From: Formosa sp. Hel1_31_208
GTDB taxonomy: Bacteria > Bacteroidota > Bacteroidia > Flavobacteriales > Flavobacteriaceae
Assembly (NCBI RefSeq): GCF_900104785.1
Contig: NZ_LT629733.1
Span: 2,016,501 to 2,080,500 of the forward strand
Direction: 5' to 3'
DNA length: 64,000 bases
Within the stretch, counting starts at the first letter, position 1. Every line of letters starts with the position of its first letter. A program made the translations under genes and the position numbers. The notes beneath the pieces were generated by a model. The model was not told where the DNA came from. It ran no database searches and saw only the letters and a program-made list of their open reading frames with translations. Positions 25,688 through 34,972 of this stretch are shown here, in pieces.

Positions 25688-26704
25688 TTAATTAAACTCT
25701 ATTTTAGTCCCGTCTTTTGTGGCACGATAGTGTTTACCATTCTCAATAAATAAGAGCTCCCCGTATCTTCCTTTTTTGATACTTGAGTCTACACCAAATA
25801 TTTTATTGTCATAAGCGCTAATGATTTCATCAAAGGAACAATGTCCCACTACAATGTGCTCTGAATGCGTTTGAGATAATACCGTATCAATGTCATCATC
25901 TTTCAAATCGTCATTGAAGTAACCTCTATACCAAATCAAACCCGATGTACCGTAGTAGGTATTATAAAAACCAGTAGCTTTTAACTCAGATTTGCTTTTA
26001 TCAATAGAAACTCTCATCGCTTCATTAATAGCTACGATATCGAAAGCCGTTTTTGATAAAAATTCTTGAGAGATTCCACCATGAACAAAAACGGTATCAT
26101 TTATTTTCAATACTGTTGATTTAGATCGCAACCATCGTCCTAAAATAGTATTGTTATCGTATAATTCATCATAACCTTTATTTAGTATATCGGAAACAGA
26201 AATATACTTTTCGTTGAGGTAACGCAGGTCTTTGTGCAGTATCATATACTCATGATTCCCTAAAAGAAAATGCAATTGGCCACCATTTTGTTTAGCTTGT
26301 TGTTCCAGTTTATAAATAAGCCAAAGCATTTCATTTACTTTTGGGCCTCTATCAAAAACATCTCCAACAATCACGAAATGACCACTGCCAAAACTCCAAT
26401 TTAAGTCCTCATCAATGATATGATTATTCTTTAAAATAGCTATTGCAAGGTCATATTGACCGTGAATATCACTTAAAACCGCTACCTTTTCAACATTAGT
26501 AAAAACAGATGTCTCTGGCGGATAAATGGTGTCATAAGATGACAGCTCTAATTCTTTAGAAATAACCTTGCCATTTATGATCGTTTTCTGAATTAAATGA
26601 TTTGACTCTATAAAAATATAGGGACCATCATTTAAGTCTTGACCAAAGCTAGGGTAACAGGCAAAAGCAATAAGTAATGAAATTATGAGTTTGTGAATCT
26701 TCAA
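25688..26704 (-). CDS. Secreted PPP-type metallophosphatase (Shewanella-like phosphatase class)
   Basis: The 338-residue protein has a signal peptide (MKIHKLIISLLIAFACYPSFG). It carries the three PPP-family signatures: SDIHGQYD (GDxHG variant with Ser), GDVFDRGP and GNHEYM, plus downstream metal-binding His in 'FVHGG' and 'VVGHCS'. These fit protein Ser/Thr-phosphatase-like enzymes of the Shewanella type rather than simple calcineurin-like nucleases. It acts outside the cytoplasm, substrate unknown. It ends next to the terminator and lies 12 bases downstream of the amidohydrolase pair. Confidence 0.83.
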   Translation of the reverse strand: MKIHKLIISLLIAFACYPSFGQDLNDGPYIFIESNHLIQKTIINGKVISKELELSSYDTIYPPETSVFTNVEKVAVLSDIHGQYDLAIAILKNNHIIDEDLNWSFGSGHFVIVGDVFDRGPKVNEMLWLIYKLEQQAKQNGGQLHFLLGNHEYMILHKDLRYLNEKYISVSDILNKGYDELYDNNTILGRWLRSKSTVLKINDTVFVHGGISQEFLSKTAFDIVAINEAMRVSIDKSKSELKATGFYNTYYGTSGLIWYRGYFNDDLKDDDIDTVLSQTHSEHIVVGHCSFDEIISAYDNKIFGVDSSIKKGRYGELLFIENGKHYRATKDGTKIEFN

Positions 26705-26716
26705 GGCGAAAATTAT

Positions 26717-28027
26717 TTATTTCTGATTTTTATACTTTTTAGAGTAACGCTGCCATAGTTCGGTTTGATGTGTATTTAAACTAATAAGTCTACCATCAAT
26801 AAAGGCATGTGTTAATATATTCGTTCTCATATCTAATGCATCACCTTCACTAATGAAAAGTGTAGCGCTTTTTCCATTTTCTAAGCTACCGTATGCATCA
26901 TCAATTCCTAATATTTTAGCAGTATTCAATGTAATTAACTGAAGTGCTTGTTCTTTAGTTAACCCATGTGCTACCGTAGTTCCTGCATAAAAAGGAAGGT
27001 TACGAGAATTCATACGTTCCATTTGACCGCTCGACTCCAATGCCACAGTCACACCTCTATCAGTAAGTAGTTTGGCTAGTTTGAATGGCATATCATAATC
27101 GTCGTCTGTTTGACCTGGTCTAGAATGTACACGTTTTAATAATACAGGTACATTATTCTTTCTTAGCATATCAGCTACTTTATGAGCTTCATAACCACCA
27201 ACAATAACCATAGATTTCACATTTTGACCTTTACAAAGGTTTATTGCATCAATGATTCCTTTTTCATCATCTACATGAATGTATAAGGTTTTGGAGCCAT
27301 CAAACATGCCATTTGCCGCTTCATACGGTAAATTTTTAATGCTTTTACTTCCTCGCATATAAGCTTTTGTGGCATTAAAATAATCTATAATTTCAGTAAC
27401 CTGACTATCATAATCTTTATTAGGAGTCAAGCCGCGATCTTCTCCAAGCCACCAACGGCCTCTTCTAAAACTATTTGGCCAATTCATATGGATTCCGTCG
27501 TCTGCTTTAATCACAGCATCCTCCCAGTTCCAAGCATCAAATTGTACAATGGATGAGGTTCCAGAAATACGTCCACCACGAGGAGCTATTTGACCAATTA
27601 ATACACCATTAGGACGCATCGATTCTACAATTTTAGATTCTGCATTATATGCAATCAAACTTCTAATATGCGGATTCCAAGTTCCTAATTCAGATTCGTC
27701 ATCTGAAGCTCTTACGGCTCCAATTTCCACTAAACCAAGTGTAGAGTTAGGGACAATGAATCCTGGGTACACATGCTTGCCTGTGGCGTCAATGACTTCC
27801 ATATTACCAAGGTCCATTTTAACCATAGACATGTCGGCAACGTTAGTGAGTTTACCATCTTCAATGACTATTAAGCTTTTCTCGATAACGTTTCCATTAC
27901 CAATATGTGCTGTCGCTCCAGTAATAGCAATAGTTTTACTTTGCTTAGGCGCTGGTGTCTGTTGTGCAAATGCTAAAGAAAAATTAAGCAATGCTAGCAC
28001 CATAAATTTTATATGTATGTTTTTCAT
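26717..28027 (-). CDS. Secreted amidohydrolase-fold protein lacking the HxH metal motif
   Basis: This 436-residue protein runs from the ATG at 28027 (MKNIHIKFMVLALLNFSLAFA, a signal peptide). An ATG at 28051 in frame would overlap the upstream gene. The N-terminal composite domain is typical of imidazolonepropionase-like amidohydrolases (GATAHIGNGNVIEKSLIVIEDG), ending 'ILGIDDAYGSLENGKSATLFISEGD'. At the strand where these enzymes read PGFIDxHxH, this one has PGFIVPNSTLG (88-98), so two key metal ligands are gone. It probably lost catalysis or binds metal otherwise. It follows the 991-residue relative by 10 bases. Confidence 0.82.
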   Translation of the reverse strand: MKNIHIKFMVLALLNFSLAFAQQTPAPKQSKTIAITGATAHIGNGNVIEKSLIVIEDGKLTNVADMSMVKMDLGNMEVIDATGKHVYPGFIVPNSTLGLVEIGAVRASDDESELGTWNPHIRSLIAYNAESKIVESMRPNGVLIGQIAPRGGRISGTSSIVQFDAWNWEDAVIKADDGIHMNWPNSFRRGRWWLGEDRGLTPNKDYDSQVTEIIDYFNATKAYMRGSKSIKNLPYEAANGMFDGSKTLYIHVDDEKGIIDAINLCKGQNVKSMVIVGGYEAHKVADMLRKNNVPVLLKRVHSRPGQTDDDYDMPFKLAKLLTDRGVTVALESSGQMERMNSRNLPFYAGTTVAHGLTKEQALQLITLNTAKILGIDDAYGSLENGKSATLFISEGDALDMRTNILTHAFIDGRLISLNTHQTELWQRYSKKYKNQK

Positions 28028-28037
28028 CTTCGTTAGT

Positions 28038-31013
28038 TTAGTGTTGTTCATGATCTAAATAATCACAATGCATGTCATCTTTCTCTGTCTTCTTAATCGG
28101 TTGTGTTTTCAAACCTTTATTTTTGGCTTTCATCATTTGATTAATCAATGCACTCTTTTCATTCTTTAGTTGTGTACGCAACATTTTATCACGCTCTAAA
28201 TCAAAATAAGTAACTCCTTCAATAATGGTTTTTTCTGCTTTAGCATAAATTGACATTGGATGATCACTCCATAATACTACGTCACCATCTTTACCCACTT
28301 TAATACTTCCAACACGATCATCGATATGCAATAATTTTGCAGGATTAAGTGTTACAAATTTCCAAGCATCTTCTTCGTTGATACCACCGTATTTCACCGA
28401 TTTTGCAGCTTCTTGATTTAAGCGACGAGACATTTCACTGTCATCACTATTAATAGCCACAACAACACCCGCATTATGCATGATTGCTGCATTATAAGGA
28501 ATGGCATCATTGACTTCGTATTTGTAGGCCCACCAGTCACTAAATGTTGATCCTCCAACACCATGAGCGGCCATTTTATCGGCGACTTTATAACCTTCTA
28601 ATATATGTGTGAAAGTATTAATATTGAAATCGAAACGTTCGGCAACTTTCATCAGCATATTGATTTCACTTTGCACATAAGAGTGACAGGAAATAAAACG
28701 TTCTTTATTGATAATTTCGGCAAGGACTTCCATCTCTATATCTTTGCGATAAGGTTTGCCGCTTTTCTTTAACTCATCGTATGCTTTAGCGCGATTGAAG
28801 TAATCCATATAAAGTTGTTCAACACCCATTCGCGACTGTGGAAATCTCGAAAAACTAGACCAATTAGATTGTTTAACGTTTTCACCTAAGGCAAACTTTA
28901 TAAATTTCGGACTATTATCGTAGATTAGATTATCAGCAGATTCACCCCATTTTAATTTGATAATAGCTGATCGTCCACCAATTGGATTTGCCGATCCATG
29001 TAAAATCTGAATGGACGTTACTCCTCCAGCAAGATTGCGATAAATGCCTATGTCTTCGTCATCTACCACATCTTCAATACTCACTTCTGCTGAAGAGTTA
29101 TGTCCGCCTTCATTAATAGAAGCCGCTGCAATATGAGAGTGTTCATCAATTACACCTGAGGTTAAATGTTTTCCTGTGGCATCAATCACATTCGCATTGC
29201 TATCAGAAAGATTTGTACCAATTTTAGCAATCTTACCGTTTTTGATCAATACATCCGTATTTTCTAAGATGCCTTCCTTTTCATTGGTCCAAACGGTTGC
29301 GTTCTTAAAGAGTAGTGTTTCTTGTGTTGGTAATTCTTTAAAGCCATAGGCCATATTAGGATAGGTCACTGCAACCGTTTCTTTAGTTACTTTAGCTTCA
29401 TCCTTTTTCTTTTTAGCATCTGCCGCATCTTCTTTTTGCTTTATAGACGCATAGAACGTCATTTCATTGCCATCAGGAAAAATAGCTTTTCCGTTAAGCG
29501 CATTAGTTCCTGATACATTAGCAACCAATCTGATAAACTCCTGTTTCGTAGAATCTTTAGACGTCATTGAGATATTTATCCAATCATCGGTATAAGAAAT
29601 TTTAGAACCGCGTGTTTTATCGTTGCTTGTAATTTCAGATTTTAATTTTTTGAGGGTTCCTTTTAAAGACATCTTGTAAGCTTCACCTGCAAGATTAAAC
29701 TCATAATCGCCTCGAATGTCTTTAATATTCATATTTTCAAGAATGGTCTTTTGTCCCTGAACCCAGTTTTCGTAGAGGGTAGTGCCGCTTTCAAATAGAT
29801 CACCTGATGTAATCAAGAAGTTAGCATAGGCTCCATTTTTAAGTGAGCCTATTTCCGAAGATTTCCCTAATACCATTGCTGGCACTGTAGTTAATGCTTC
29901 TAGTGCTTTTTCTTTTGATAAGCCATATTCTATGGCTTTCATCACATTAGCCATAAATGTTTTTGCTGATTTTAGTTCATGTGTTGTAAATGCAAATTTA
30001 ACACCGTTATCAGCCAATACTTTGGGGTTTGAAGGCGCTTGATTCCATGTACGCATATCACTTAAGGATAAGGAGCGACTGAGGTAGGCATTCTCTACAT
30101 CGTAAGCCTTCGGAAAGTCTACAGGAATGATAAATGTGGCATTGGTAGCTTTTACATCGTTAATACGTTCATATTCATCTCCACCTCCAAGTATAACGTA
30201 TTGCACGCCGAAGAGATCACCAACTTTGTCGGCTCGTAAAGCGTTAGCTCTACTACCCGCATTAAATATTTGAACGAGATTTTTGTTAGTATTTAAAGCT
30301 TCTAAAGAGAAGTCTCTAGTTTCGCTATTGCCTTTAGCATACCACTCGGCATCATAATACATTTGACGCAATAAAGCCATACTCCCCATAATAGAATTAG
30401 GATAGGACTGTCTAGATGTTACACTTTTGCTAAAAGAAAAGTACTGTCCAGAATTCGGGTCTAAAACAAGTGTCGCATTATCGTCTTGAGGGTTTAAAGC
30501 CACTAATGTTCCAGTACCTCGTATGATACCATCATCAATATGGGTGTTTACAACACCAAAACCAGCACTTATTAAGTCTTTAGCTGCTTTTGAATCAAAT
30601 TTAAATTTTTCAATTGCCTTATTTTCTGGCATTACGTGGTCATTCCAGTAAAAGCCTGATCGACTTGGGCCATATTGCGGACCGTTACCGCCTGAAGACC
30701 TTTCAGGTTTTTTTACACCAAACGTTGAATAGGCATCAATAAATGACGGGTAAATACTTTTTCCATCTAGGTCAACAACCGTTGAGTTTTTGGGAATACT
30801 CACCGCTTGTCCAGAAGCTACAACTTTACCGTCCTTAATTAAAAGAGTACCTTTCTCAATAATCTGAGTAGGCGTGACGAAAATTTTAGCGTTGGTGAAA
30901 GCGTGATAATTGGTGTTTGTAGTTTTTACACCATCGTTTTTCGGGAAATAGTCTTGCGCAAATAAGGCAAAACTGCAAAAGCAGAATGCAATTGCAAACT
31001 TGAGTTTATTCAT
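28038..31013 (-). CDS. Secreted double-domain amidohydrolase; N-terminal domain degenerate, C-terminal domain intact
   Basis: The 991-residue protein has a signal peptide (1-19, AFALFAQ). Two amidohydrolase units are joined by a linker that is Lys/Asp/Ala-rich at about 525-545. The first has PSFIDAYSTFG (90-99) and no HxH. The second, from about 560, keeps GVIDEHSHIAAASINEGG (His625 and His627), further histidines in 'FISCHSYVQ' and 'FTHILEGYK', and 'INSDDSEMSR' for the Asp ligand. Only the second is likely catalytic, perhaps an Xaa-Pro or related dipeptidase or imidazolonepropionase-like enzyme. It is an export product of unknown substrate. Confidence 0.85.
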   Translation of the reverse strand: MNKLKFAIAFCFCSFALFAQDYFPKNDGVKTTNTNYHAFTNAKIFVTPTQIIEKGTLLIKDGKVVASGQAVSIPKNSTVVDLDGKSIYPSFIDAYSTFGVKKPERSSGGNGPQYGPSRSGFYWNDHVMPENKAIEKFKFDSKAAKDLISAGFGVVNTHIDDGIIRGTGTLVALNPQDDNATLVLDPNSGQYFSFSKSVTSRQSYPNSIMGSMALLRQMYYDAEWYAKGNSETRDFSLEALNTNKNLVQIFNAGSRANALRADKVGDLFGVQYVILGGGDEYERINDVKATNATFIIPVDFPKAYDVENAYLSRSLSLSDMRTWNQAPSNPKVLADNGVKFAFTTHELKSAKTFMANVMKAIEYGLSKEKALEALTTVPAMVLGKSSEIGSLKNGAYANFLITSGDLFESGTTLYENWVQGQKTILENMNIKDIRGDYEFNLAGEAYKMSLKGTLKKLKSEITSNDKTRGSKISYTDDWINISMTSKDSTKQEFIRLVANVSGTNALNGKAIFPDGNEMTFYASIKQKEDAADAKKKKDEAKVTKETVAVTYPNMAYGFKELPTQETLLFKNATVWTNEKEGILENTDVLIKNGKIAKIGTNLSDSNANVIDATGKHLTSGVIDEHSHIAAASINEGGHNSSAEVSIEDVVDDEDIGIYRNLAGGVTSIQILHGSANPIGGRSAIIKLKWGESADNLIYDNSPKFIKFALGENVKQSNWSSFSRFPQSRMGVEQLYMDYFNRAKAYDELKKSGKPYRKDIEMEVLAEIINKERFISCHSYVQSEINMLMKVAERFDFNINTFTHILEGYKVADKMAAHGVGGSTFSDWWAYKYEVNDAIPYNAAIMHNAGVVVAINSDDSEMSRRLNQEAAKSVKYGGINEEDAWKFVTLNPAKLLHIDDRVGSIKVGKDGDVVLWSDHPMSIYAKAEKTIIEGVTYFDLERDKMLRTQLKNEKSALINQMMKAKNKGLKTQPIKKTEKDDMHCDYLDHEQH

Positions 31014-31092
31014 AAATAAAAGGTTGATTAATAATTCCTTCTAAAGATAAAAATTAAGAGATGAAGATAAAGCTATTGCGACACTTTTAACT

Positions 31093-32163
31093 TTATTTTA
31101 AAGGATGGTCTTTATGGTAGTTGACCAGTAATGCCACTACATAGCTGTAACTTTCCATACCTTTAGACTGATTATTTGCTTTTAAAAAGTTGTTGTAAGT
31201 GGATTTAAACAGAGGTTCAGCAGGGTTTTTATAGCTGTTCCAAAAATCACTAACTTCTTGGTAATTCTTAAAAATGCCCTTATTTACCGTAGTTGCAAGT
31301 TCTCGGTAACGCTTATTATCACGGCGATAAACTTCGTAAAGGCAATGTCGTAACGCAAAAGTATAACCCGAGTATCTAAAGAATCTGTCGGGATGATGCA
31401 TAGCTGCCATACTGCCAATAAAATTAGCTTCATTTTCTGCGGCATATCCTAATTGATGTGCCACCTCATGACTGCCAGTTGTGGGAAATTTAAAAGACGG
31501 AATCAAACCATCTACCTGCGCTTCATTGGTAAACGGATTCAAATATCCTGAAAAACCCATATAGGTTAGTTGTAAACTATAAATGGATCGTTTGATACTG
31601 CGAGGCTCATACGCCAAATACGGAAACTCTTTTGATAGCTCATCATATCCTTCCGGAACCAATTTTAAAATTTGAGTCTTAGAATAGGGCATGATTACCT
31701 GGGTTGAATCGGTATCGGCTATTTGTAAGTGTATGTCATTTGCTTTAAGGATAAGTCGCTCAGTAAGATTCACCAATTCTTCAGTCGTATAATCACTCTT
31801 GAGATTTAGCGATTGGTGTAAAGGCAAACGATAGTAATTGAAAGCCCAAAGCACATGAAAGGCAAAATAACCAATAGAAATAGCAGCTGCGATGTCGATA
31901 ATCCAATGTTTAGTATCTTTTAAAGTACGTCTTCTATTTACATAAAACCAACGCAATACATACAAACCAAGCAGTGTATATAAGACATCCCCAACCGAAA
32001 ACGGTAACCAGCCGAAGGCATAACGCATGGCTTTAGAAATCCAGATATAAACACTGTGACTATAAACCTTTTCTACAAATTCTGGAAAATACGACAAGAT
32101 TTTTAATCCAATAATTTGCGGAATAATGAATAAAGCGATGATGAGTTTTTTACGTTTCAGCAT
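31093..32163 (-). CDS. DUF3810 membrane protein with HExxH metalloprotease motif
   Basis: The 356-residue Bacteroidota protein has three N-terminal membrane helices (about 7-22, 54-74, 88-108), then a soluble domain. That domain holds HEVAHQ at 232-237 and GYAAENEANF just after, the arrangement of gluzincin peptidases (HExxH then a Glu). I recognise it as DUF3810. A membrane-tethered zinc protease role is likely, substrate unknown. A TATTTTTG element lies just before its ATG, and its promoter region (53 bases) is shared back-to-back with pepD. Confidence 0.85.
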   Translation of the reverse strand: MLKRKKLIIALFIIPQIIGLKILSYFPEFVEKVYSHSVYIWISKAMRYAFGWLPFSVGDVLYTLLGLYVLRWFYVNRRRTLKDTKHWIIDIAAAISIGYFAFHVLWAFNYYRLPLHQSLNLKSDYTTEELVNLTERLILKANDIHLQIADTDSTQVIMPYSKTQILKLVPEGYDELSKEFPYLAYEPRSIKRSIYSLQLTYMGFSGYLNPFTNEAQVDGLIPSFKFPTTGSHEVAHQLGYAAENEANFIGSMAAMHHPDRFFRYSGYTFALRHCLYEVYRRDNKRYRELATTVNKGIFKNYQEVSDFWNSYKNPAEPLFKSTYNNFLKANNQSKGMESYSYVVALLVNYHKDHPLK

Positions 32164-32167
32164 GATT

Positions 32168-32175
32168 CAAAAATA
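32168..32175 (-). promoter_or_regulatory. Putative -7 promoter element (TATTTTTG) for the DUF3810 gene
   Basis: On the minus strand this is TATTTTTG five bases before the ATG, so transcription would start at or next to the start codon. Confidence 0.35.
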
Positions 32176-32187
32176 CTAAAAAGAATG

Positions 32188-32195
32188 TACCTTTG
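32188..32195 (+). promoter_or_regulatory. Putative -7 promoter element (TACCTTTG) for pepD
   Basis: TACCTTTG fits TAnnTTTG, 22 bases before the pepD ATG. It lies 13 bases from the opposite-strand element, so the two promoters are back-to-back within 53 bases. Confidence 0.45.
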
Positions 32196-32216
32196 CAGCA
32201 CTAAATATTTTAAAAT

Positions 32217-33683
32217 ATGAGCTCAGAAATAAGACAACTAGAACCCAAAGCCCTATGGAATAAATTTGCCGATTTAAACGCTGTTCCGAGACCTTCAAAA
32301 AAGGAAGAACGTGTGATTAAATTCATGAAAGATTTTGGAGAGCGTTTAGGGTTAGAAACTATAGAAGATGAAGTGGGTAACGTGATTATTAAAAAACCTG
32401 CGACATCAGGAATGGAAGAACGTAAAGCCATAGTCATGCAATCGCATTTGGATATGGTGCATCAAAAAAATAACGATACTGTTTTCGATTTTGATACGCA
32501 AGGGATTGAAATGTATGTAGATGGTGATTGGGTAAGAGCTAATGGTACAACTTTAGGTGCAGACAACGGTTTAGGTGTTGCGACTATTATGGCTGTTTTA
32601 GAGAGTGATACTATTGCACATCCAGCTTTGGAAGCCTTATTTACAATTGATGAGGAAACAGGAATGACAGGAGCTAAAGGGCTTCAAGGCGGTTTGTTAA
32701 GTGGTGAGATCTTATTAAACTTGGATACCGAAGAAGATGATGAAATTGGTGTGGGTTGTGCTGGTGGAATTGATGTCACCGCTACAAGATCCTATGAGCA
32801 GGAGGAAACCCCTGAATTTAAGATAGGTTATAAAGTTACGGTTAAAGGTTTGCAAGGAGGCCACTCTGGTATGCAAATCCATGAAGGGCTAGGGAATGCC
32901 AATAAAATCATGAACCGTTTATTATTTGATGGCTTTGAAAACTTTGGTTTACGTATTTCAGAAATTGACGGTGGAAGTTTACGTAACGCTATTCCTAGAG
33001 AAAGCAATGCTACGGTGGTTATTGATGCCATTCACGAGGAAGCTTTTGAGTCTGAAATGAAAGATATGGGTAATGAGATCAAGACCGAATTAAAAACGAT
33101 GGAGCCTGATTTGATTATTGAAGTTTCAAGAATTGAATCACCTGCTCAAATTATGGATTTAGGTGTGCAGGAAGGGTTAACGAGAGCGATTTATGCTGCA
33201 TTGAATGGTGTCTATCGTATGAGTGCTGATATTCCAGATTTGGTAGAAACTTCTAATAATATTGCTCGTGTGATTGTCAAAGATGGCAAGATAAAAATAG
33301 GCTGTTTAACACGTAGTTCGGTGGAAAGTTCTAAATGGGATCTTGCTAATAGTCTCCGTGCTACTTTCGAACTCACGGGTTGTGAAGTAGAATTAAGCGG
33401 TGATTATCCTGGTTGGAAGCCTAATGTGAATTCTGAAATTTTAAAGGTCATGGTACCTTTATATAAGAAATTAAATGATGGTAACGAACCACATGTAGCG
33501 GCCTGTCATGCAGGATTGGAATGTGGAATTCTAGGCACTAACTATCCAGATATGGATATGATTAGTTTTGGGCCAAATATAAAGGGAGCGCATTCACCCG
33601 ATGAGCGCGCGCAGATTTCTTCAGCACAGAAATATTGGAATTTTGTTTTAGAAATTCTCCAACATATTCCGAAGCGATCATAA
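32217..33683 (+). CDS. pepD: Aminoacyl-histidine dipeptidase PepD (M20 family)
   Basis: The 488-residue zinc dipeptidase has the M20 metal motifs: QSHLDMVHQ (His, then Asp), GTTLGADNGLGVA (Asp ligand), and TIDEETGMTG (Glu-Glu catalytic/ligand pair). 'GGHSGMQIH' belongs to the dimerisation or lid domain, and a C-terminal His lies in 'GPNIKGAHSPDE'. PepD cleaves Xaa-His dipeptides such as carnosine in the cytoplasm. The 488 residues match the usual 485. It is transcribed divergently from the DUF3810 gene. Confidence 0.94.
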   Translation: MSSEIRQLEPKALWNKFADLNAVPRPSKKEERVIKFMKDFGERLGLETIEDEVGNVIIKKPATSGMEERKAIVMQSHLDMVHQKNNDTVFDFDTQGIEMYVDGDWVRANGTTLGADNGLGVATIMAVLESDTIAHPALEALFTIDEETGMTGAKGLQGGLLSGEILLNLDTEEDDEIGVGCAGGIDVTATRSYEQEETPEFKIGYKVTVKGLQGGHSGMQIHEGLGNANKIMNRLLFDGFENFGLRISEIDGGSLRNAIPRESNATVVIDAIHEEAFESEMKDMGNEIKTELKTMEPDLIIEVSRIESPAQIMDLGVQEGLTRAIYAALNGVYRMSADIPDLVETSNNIARVIVKDGKIKIGCLTRSSVESSKWDLANSLRATFELTGCEVELSGDYPGWKPNVNSEILKVMVPLYKKLNDGNEPHVAACHAGLECGILGTNYPDMDMISFGPNIKGAHSPDERAQISSAQKYWNFVLEILQHIPKRS

Positions 33684-33696
33684 GATGTAAACAAAT

Positions 33697-33730
33697 AAAA
33701 AAAGCCTTTCGTTATGAAAGGCTTTTTTTA
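33697..33730. terminator. Bidirectional intrinsic terminator
   Basis: The perfect stem AAAAAAAGCCTTTC / GAAAGGCTTTTTTT has a 5-base loop (gttat). It lies between pepD and the convergent PPIase gene. Confidence 0.9.
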
Positions 33731-33746
33731 TAATTGATTTCAATAC

Positions 33747-34946
33747 TTACTGAATCGATTTCATTTCTAAAATAAATGTCAAGTCTGTATTTGGTGGAAT
33801 ACCTCCACGACCACCTTCTCCGTAAGCGAGGTGAGAAGGTATAAAGAAAAAGGCTTTTTCTCCAACTTTCATAGTAGCTAAAGCATCTTTAAAACCAGCT
33901 ATAAGACTAGCATCTGGACTTACCTTCATAGGTGTAACGCCATAACCTCCTCCGGCTTTACGTCTCGGATTGACAACACCGTATTTTTCGGCAACCTCCA
34001 AAACATTGCTATCAAATAAACGTCCATCGGTGAAATAGCCTTCATAAGCAATCATAGCCATTTGTCCGGTATTTGGCTTTTCGCCAGTACTTTCTGTAAT
34101 AATGTGTTTTTTTAGGCCAGAAGGATAGTCGGTAGTTTTAGACATGTAATCTTCTAACAATGGTTTTGTTTCAGCAATGGCTTTCTCTACTTTGGCTTTG
34201 GCAATACGTTTTGATTCACTCAGCAATCCTGCAATATCTTCTTCAGCTTGTGTTAACTGAGATTCGAATACTTTAGGGGCATTAAATGATTTTGCAGCCG
34301 ATCCTTTTCTAATGATATTTACTTTAGTGATGTACACATTCTCAACAGGTTTGCTCCCTGGTCCGACTTGGACATTTGAAATGGCATCTTGAACGTCAAT
34401 ACCTTTTACTAATTGTCCGAAAATTGAATGACAGCTCACTCTGGGCTGATCACAAGGTTTTAATGTACCATCTTCATTAAAGGCATCTAAACTAGGGTAA
34501 GGCACTTCAGTGATAAAAAACTGACTTCCATTGGTGTTTGTACCGCCAGAGTTTGCCATTGATAAAACACCCGCTTTATCATGTCTAAATTCTGAACTGA
34601 AATCGGCCGTAAATCGGTAACCAGGTGTCCCAGTGCCTGTAGCTGTAGGATCACCACCTTGAATCATGAATTTGTCCATGACACGATGAAATGTCAAACT
34701 GTCAAAAAATGGCTTAGATTTGTATTCTTCACTTACCATTGGGTGATTCCCTTCGGCTAAAGCCACAAAATTAGCAACAGTAACAGGTACTTCTTTAAAA
34801 TATAGTTGCGCTACCATTGTGTCTTTTGAGGTAATGATCTCGGCATAGAGTCCGTCGTCCAAATCAGGATAACGTTCTTCGCAGGCCGTTGTGCTTACTA
34901 ATAGACATAGTATTAAGAGTTGTAGGGTTCGCTTAATCAATTTCAT
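33747..34946 (-). CDS. Lipoprotein PPIase fusing cyclophilin and FKBP domains
   Basis: The 399-residue protein has a lipoprotein-like signal ending STTACEE, then a cyclophilin domain (about 32-205, 'FHRVMDKFMIQGGDPTATGTGTPGY', 'LSMANSGGTNTNGSQFFIT'). A helical linker follows at about 220-265, then a C-terminal FKBP domain (about 285-399, 'GQMAMIAYEGYFTDGRLFDSN', 'IPSHLAYGEGGRGGIPPNTDLTFILE'). Both folds catalyse prolyl cis-trans isomerisation, so this is probably an envelope folding factor. It is last in a unit with nrnA and gldI, 26 bases after gldI. The pairing of two unrelated PPIase folds in one chain is uncommon. Confidence 0.9.
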   Translation of the reverse strand: MKLIKRTLQLLILCLLVSTTACEERYPDLDDGLYAEIITSKDTMVAQLYFKEVPVTVANFVALAEGNHPMVSEEYKSKPFFDSLTFHRVMDKFMIQGGDPTATGTGTPGYRFTADFSSEFRHDKAGVLSMANSGGTNTNGSQFFITEVPYPSLDAFNEDGTLKPCDQPRVSCHSIFGQLVKGIDVQDAISNVQVGPGSKPVENVYITKVNIIRKGSAAKSFNAPKVFESQLTQAEEDIAGLLSESKRIAKAKVEKAIAETKPLLEDYMSKTTDYPSGLKKHIITESTGEKPNTGQMAMIAYEGYFTDGRLFDSNVLEVAEKYGVVNPRRKAGGGYGVTPMKVSPDASLIAGFKDALATMKVGEKAFFFIPSHLAYGEGGRGGIPPNTDLTFILEMKSIQ

Positions 34947-34972
34947 TGGTTTGTGTTTAATAATTTATAATG

